Of a stretch of 64,000 nucleotides of DNA, positions 60,071 through 64,000 are shown one piece after another. The stretch's first letter is position 1; each line of letters opens with the position of its first letter. This DNA comes from Parus major (lineage: Eukaryota; Chordata; Aves; Passeriformes; Paridae), in the NCBI RefSeq assembly GCF_001522545.3, contig NC_031771.1:2038283-2102282 (forward strand), read 5' to 3'. A program made the translations under genes and the position numbers. Under the pieces are notes generated by a model. It made no database searches. It saw nothing but the letters and a program-made list of their open reading frames with translations, and was not told where the DNA came from.

Positions 60071-61747
60071 CTCTTCCTTCTTTACCTTTTCCACAGGCAT
60101 CGGCTGTTCAATCCCTAATGCTCCTCTTGCAGCCAGCCCAGGGAGCGAGACACAATGACCTCCTGTGGCAGACTCCTGCATGGATTTCCCCTCTTTACCA
60201 CTAGGCTACAGGGACTGCAGTTTTGCCATCAGTTTGTCTTTCAAGTCCAAACTTCTCCTAAGTTTCCCTTCCTCACAAGCGCTTACAGCTTTCTTGTGAG
60301 CTAACACAGCTGACGTTGCACAGATGGCTTTTAATATATTTTAAAACAAATTAACAACTTCCACTGGCCAAGAATCCGAGCCAGTGGCATCAAAACACCG
60401 CAGAGCAAAACCTAAAACCAGGGCTGCCTTTCTCTTCCATTATTTAGCAGCACACTTCAGACCTACAAAACAGCACATCACTATTAACCAATGCATCCTC
60501 CCAGGTTCCTGAAGGCATGGGGAGATATCAATATTTTAAAGACAAAAAGAGTGAAGCTAAGAGCGATTTATTTACTCACAGTCACGCAGAGAGTCTGAAC
60601 AGGAGCTGGAAAAAACCACCTGGTGGCCCTTACACTCGGTTATGCTGAAACCTCTTGCCAAGAGCACTTGCAGGCTGTGTTTTCCTGAGGTATACCTAAT
60701 TACTGCTGCATACATGCAGACTTCTCTGGTCTATGCTTAGCAGTTCACACTGAGTTCCTCCTGGGTCATTTTTATTTCACAGGGAGATTCCCAAGTATCC
60801 AATTACTAGAAAAAGGACAGAATCTATTCAATACTTATCATATTTTATAAACAATTCCATTAATATGAAGCCTGTTTAAATAAACAGAAAACAGTACAAG
60901 GAACTGGCACAAAATTATAGAAAATTAAGTTCTACCTACAAAATTGGTTGCTGTTTTAAGGAGCATCTAGAGATGAGAAGACAAACTTAAATGAACTTAG
61001 AAGAGAATTTAAAATCCACTACACAGAAAACAGCCAGGAGGACTGAGGATAAAAGGAGGCGATAATAAGACCATTGCTCACACCATGAAAACACGACTAA
61101 GCAGTACTCCAATCTGCTTTCTAACTGGAAAAAAACACAGCATCCCCTGTTTCCCAATCATGATGACTCTTGGTTAAAACAAGCAAGCATTCCTAGGCAA
61201 TTCCATCAGAGTACCTCCTACCCAAGGGAAGAGAAAGGGACACAACACCCAAAGGCTGAAAAACAATCCTCACCAAACAGCAGACACCAGCTCAGAAACT
61301 TTTCTCATCTCTACAAGGCAAAAGCCAACACAACAATCCTGGTTTGTGGTAGCCTGGGAAGAGATGTAAGCAAAGGCAATACTGACAGGAGTTCAGAAGG
61401 CTGAGGCACTGCTGGAGCTGAGCTCTAAGCCGAGGCACAGGCACACCAGTCTCAGGCCATCTCTGCCGCTGTCTGTCCTACATACAAATAACTGCAGCTT
61501 GCTGTGCTCCAGGCCAGCCACTCTCAGATCCCCCAGAAGCCTGGGGGCCGGTGGGGTGTGTGTTTGGGGTTTGGTATTGTTTTTTTTCCTCCACAGCAAT
61601 TAAAAACATTCTTATAATTGGTCATGACTTTGCTCCTTCCAACCCAAACTTGGCAGGCAGGGATTTTGTAAAGCTTTCTGGAACGGGCTGCAGATAACCT
61701 GCCACAGAATTTCTGTGTGCTCTCTGTGATGGGTTTCAAAAGAAGCC

Positions 61748-61753
61748 TTTATT
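61748..61753 (-). terminator. Candidate distal poly(A) signal of DCK (AATAAA)
   Basis: TTTATT on the plus strand, AATAAA on the minus strand, about 1.83 kb after the stop codon. No clear GU-rich downstream element follows. Another candidate is at 62346-62351. Confidence 0.3.
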
Positions 61754-62102
61754 AGAACTCAGACATGTTTACTTCCTTGCAACGAGCACTGTCATTCCAA
61801 TTCCTGTAATTAAATCCACAATTTTGACAGCTGAAACTGTAGAAATAATTGCACTGTTAGTCAAAATAAGTTGTTACTGTTCAGACTCTTGCCAAGAATG
61901 CTTTAAAAGCTTGTCCTATGCGTCTCAAGTAAATCTGAACTGAATCTTCATCCATTCCACCTCACCTCCTTTCTGGAGCAAAGATCCTAAAATCTTTCCT
62001 TTTAGTGTGCAACCTCCAAGTCCTGCACAAGATTTTCTGCCAGACTACTGCTGCTTTCCACACAACATAAATATTATACAAGGCTCCTGAACTGAGCACT
62101 GT

Positions 62103-62122
62103 CACACACACACACACACACA
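62103..62122. repeat. (CA)10 microsatellite
   Basis: Ten perfect CA units lie in the inferred DCK 3' UTR (TG repeats in the transcript). The tract is probably length-polymorphic. Confidence 0.95.
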
Positions 62123-63409
62123 AGATGCACTTTATGTCATCCTGTGTCTCTGTCCCGTAAGTTCATCTCTCACAACCATGGAAAATAAAAAATAAAAAAG
62201 TGATTTTTCTCAGAAATCTCAGAGAACTCTTTTACACCAAATACAGCTCTTGTACCAGTATCACACACGAGCAATCCACAGTATTACCTCTGTAATGAGA
62301 CAAGAAGCCAACATTATTAGGCACTAAAAAGCTTTTCCAGCCACTTTTATTTTTCAGCCACTGGTTAGAGAATGCCAGCACAACTCCAGCCATAAAGGAA
62401 GACATCTCATCCCAAACGAGCACCACGGTAGACAATGAAAAGCTTTACAATAAAATGTTGCCTTCAGAAGCCCACCATGCACTCAGAAGAGTTTAAAGCA
62501 GAACAAGGCAGCTCACAAAACCCAGCACGTGAGACAGGCAGCCTCAAGTTTGTTCTCTGCACCCGGAACAAGAGGCTCAGGCAGCAGCTACTCCTCACAG
62601 GTCTCCCCTTCTTACTCCCAGCAGGTGAGACCGAAAATCCTATTTCCAACAGTGCAGGATCTGGGATAAGCACCCCCAAGGCCCAGTGAACACATGGAGC
62701 AGCTGCAACAAAGGCAGGAAGCCACCTCTCACATCCCTAATGCGATTATGGGATGGTTTAGCAACACGTCATTTACAGATGGAGGCCGCTGGCAAAATGC
62801 CCTTCTGCCCAGTGCACTGCCTAGCAAGCAAACATATTCCTCTCCAGGAGAAGGGGGCTGACCAGCAACAAAAACAGCACTGCTTTTGGAAAAGCTAAAA
62901 AAAACCGGTAAAAAAAAACCAAAACCAAACGTGCTGGGTAACAAAAAGCCTCAAATGTCCTGGCTTGCAGTGCAGAATAGAAGCAGATATAAAAATTCAC
63001 TTGTTATATACAGAATTTCAGTCACATTTGGATTTGATTCAGTGTATTCCACAAAGAACTTCTTCTATCAAAAGCATCAGAAAACATTTTTGTGTACCTT
63101 AAAACATAAAATTTCAGGTTACAATCAAGTTCACTCAGCAGCAAAAAAGGCTTTTACCTTTTACTTCCTGGGAACAACAAAACATCCATTACAGATCCAT
63201 GCGACTGACACTGAAGAGATCTAAAAAACAGCTACCCTCCTCAAAATTAAATAGCAATTGGGTACAAAATAAATTAAAAACATCTATAAAATGCTCTAGA
63301 ACTCATTGGTCCAATCAGAAGCTGGCTGAGCACTTGGCAATGCTCAGAATCTTTTGTCTCTTCAGGATTTGTGCATGTTACTTCACATAATGCTGAACAG
63401 ACGTACCGA

Positions 63410-63444
63410 TTTATTTAGTCATTTCCCTAATCACCAAGTTTATT
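63410..63444 (-). terminator. Pair of proximal poly(A) hexamers for DCK
   Basis: AATAAA occurs on the minus strand at 63439-63444 and 63410-63415, about 140 and 170 bases after the stop codon. The second is followed by a moderately U/G-rich stretch (TCTGTTCAGCATTATGTGAA). They could create a short 3' UTR isoform. Confidence 0.35.
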
Positions 63445-63582
63445 TGTTCCTCACAACCAAATCACCAGGGCTGAGTTGTGCCTCTCCAGAGGCCTCCTAT
63501 AAAAGAAGGAAGAAGCTGCACTTGAGACTTTGATCTCACACAAGTTTGGAACGGTTTGACTCTCTCTGCGCTTCAAAGAGGA

Positions 63583-63609
63583 TCACAACGTGCTCAAAAA
63601 TTCCTTGAC
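63583..63609 (-). CDS. DCK: DCK last coding exon: C-terminus of deoxycytidine kinase
   Basis: Deoxycytidine kinase phosphorylates deoxycytidine, deoxyadenosine and deoxyguanosine in nucleoside salvage, mainly in cytosol and nucleus. On the minus strand TTTGTTTCTCTTTGCAG is a strong acceptor. The following codons GTC AAG GAA TTT TTG AGC ACG TTG TGA give VKEFLSTL and stop, identical to the known end of vertebrate DCK, whose last exon encodes just this tail. The exon begins in phase 0. The rest of the roughly 260-residue protein lies to the right of the window. The match is only eight residues, but acceptor, phase, stop and synteny with SLC4A4 agree. Confidence 0.93.
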   Translation of the reverse strand, partial: VKEFLSTL

Positions 63610-64000
63610 CTGCAAAGAGAAACAAATATTGTCAATCACACTAAGTGTTTATCGACAGAAATAGGCAGCAAGTGTATTGACCTCTCCTCTGCCTTGTGCT
63701 CTACTACAACCTAAAGGAACAGGGAAGAAGAAGCCTGGGCTCAGCTGTGCCTTTACCTGTCCATCAAGAACATTTCCAGAGAGGGTACCTGTAATTTAGC
63801 AGCAGATGCAGGCACAGACACGATGGAATGATGCTCACCCCTCCCGTGGTCCTCAACTACAGCCCTCTGTCACAAAGGACAGCATTACAGGCAGGTGTCA
63901 CCAGAGGTGTCACCAGACAGGGGGAGGATAATGGCCACCTCAAAAGAGCTGTCATTTGCAAACCACCCAGTCACACCCTCCTGCCGGATTTAGCGCTGGT
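63610..64000 (-). other. DCK: DCK last intron (partial)
   Basis: This is intronic sequence upstream of the last-exon acceptor. The preceding DCK exon (ending near ...KYESLVEK in the protein) is not present in these 391 bases. A short direct repeat, GGTGTCACCAGA, occurs twice near 63894-63917. Confidence 0.8.

Larger units (their letters stand above)
53572..61747. other. Intergenic between the DCK 3' end and SLC4A4, no gene seen
   Basis: No exon or RNA gene was recognised. It holds an A-rich tract (57316-57353) and a CpG-richer patch at 59740-60070. That patch contains GGATTAGTGTTATCCATGTG and an E-box cluster (AAACAGCTGCTGGC) and may be a regulatory element. The remainder has ordinary composition. 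Confidence 0.55.
61748..63582 (-). other. DCK: DCK 3' UTR (end estimated)
   Basis: The region follows the DCK stop codon on the minus strand without a splice signal. I placed the end at the AATAAA at 61748-61753, which gives roughly 1.8 kb, similar to my recollection of the mammalian 3' UTR (about 1.6 kb). Nearer hexamers at 62346-62351, 63439-63444 and 63410-63415 could give shorter forms. The UTR contains a (CA)10 tract and is moderately AT-rich. The true end is not determined. Confidence 0.45.

Noticed and set aside
60190..60225. tRNA-like A box on the minus strand (TAGCCTAGTGG)
   Set aside because: No B box (GGTTCGANTCC) follows at the proper distance and no cloverleaf can be formed.
1..64000. 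CRISPR arrays, operons, prophages or other bacterial-type systems
   Set aside because: The window is vertebrate: spliced exons, CR1 LINEs, a CpG island and microsatellites. No repeat-spacer arrays or dense ORF runs are present.

Overview
This window is vertebrate nuclear DNA, almost certainly from a bird. Seven short, 5'-truncated LINE copies have the sequence of the avian CR1 3' end. A solo-type LTR resembles bird ERVL elements. A CpG island marks a promoter, and coding sequence is confined to two tiny exons. The species cannot be named from the sequence. The first 61 bases are an assembly gap.

Both recognised genes run on the minus strand. The right edge (63583-63609) holds the last coding exon of DCK (deoxycytidine kinase, C-terminus VKEFLSTL). 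Its 3' UTR runs leftward and the preceding intron continues to the window end. About 34-36 kb of intergenic DNA separates DCK from the next gene. The CpG island at about 26.9-27.5 kb is the promoter and non-coding first exon of SLC4A4 (electrogenic Na+/HCO3- cotransporter NBCe1). Its coding start lies about 18.5 kb further on, at 8344-8417. That exon encodes the acidic N-terminus specific to the NBCe1-B/C class of isoforms ([10 protein letters not shown]...). Exon 3 was not found, so bases 62-8343 are intron 2. The order DCK then SLC4A4 in the same orientation matches the arrangement in human, as I recall it.

The layout from left to right is: gap; SLC4A4 intron 2 with three CR1 pieces and small tandem repeats; exon 2; intron 1 (8418-26960) with an LTR and some ERV-like internal sequence near 18.5-19.3 kb and AT-rich, enhancer-like blocks around 22.8-24.6 kb; exon 1 and the CpG-island promoter; an intergenic region with four more CR1 pieces, microsatellites and no convincing gene; the DCK 3' UTR; the DCK last exon; and part of a DCK intron. 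NBCe1 moves bicarbonate across the plasma membrane and DCK phosphorylates deoxynucleosides in the salvage pathway. They are neighbours but not functionally linked as far as I know.

I found no undescribed multi-gene system. The more interesting points concern SLC4A4 expression. The initiator AUG gets its strong context across a splice junction. A four-codon upstream ORF sits in exon 1, and the frame upstream of the AUG is open for about 42 codons. A run of closely spaced GGG tracts lies just upstream of a TATA-like box. Other candidates (an antisense CpG-rich exon, a divergent 222-codon ORF, conserved-looking AT-rich blocks) are speculative.
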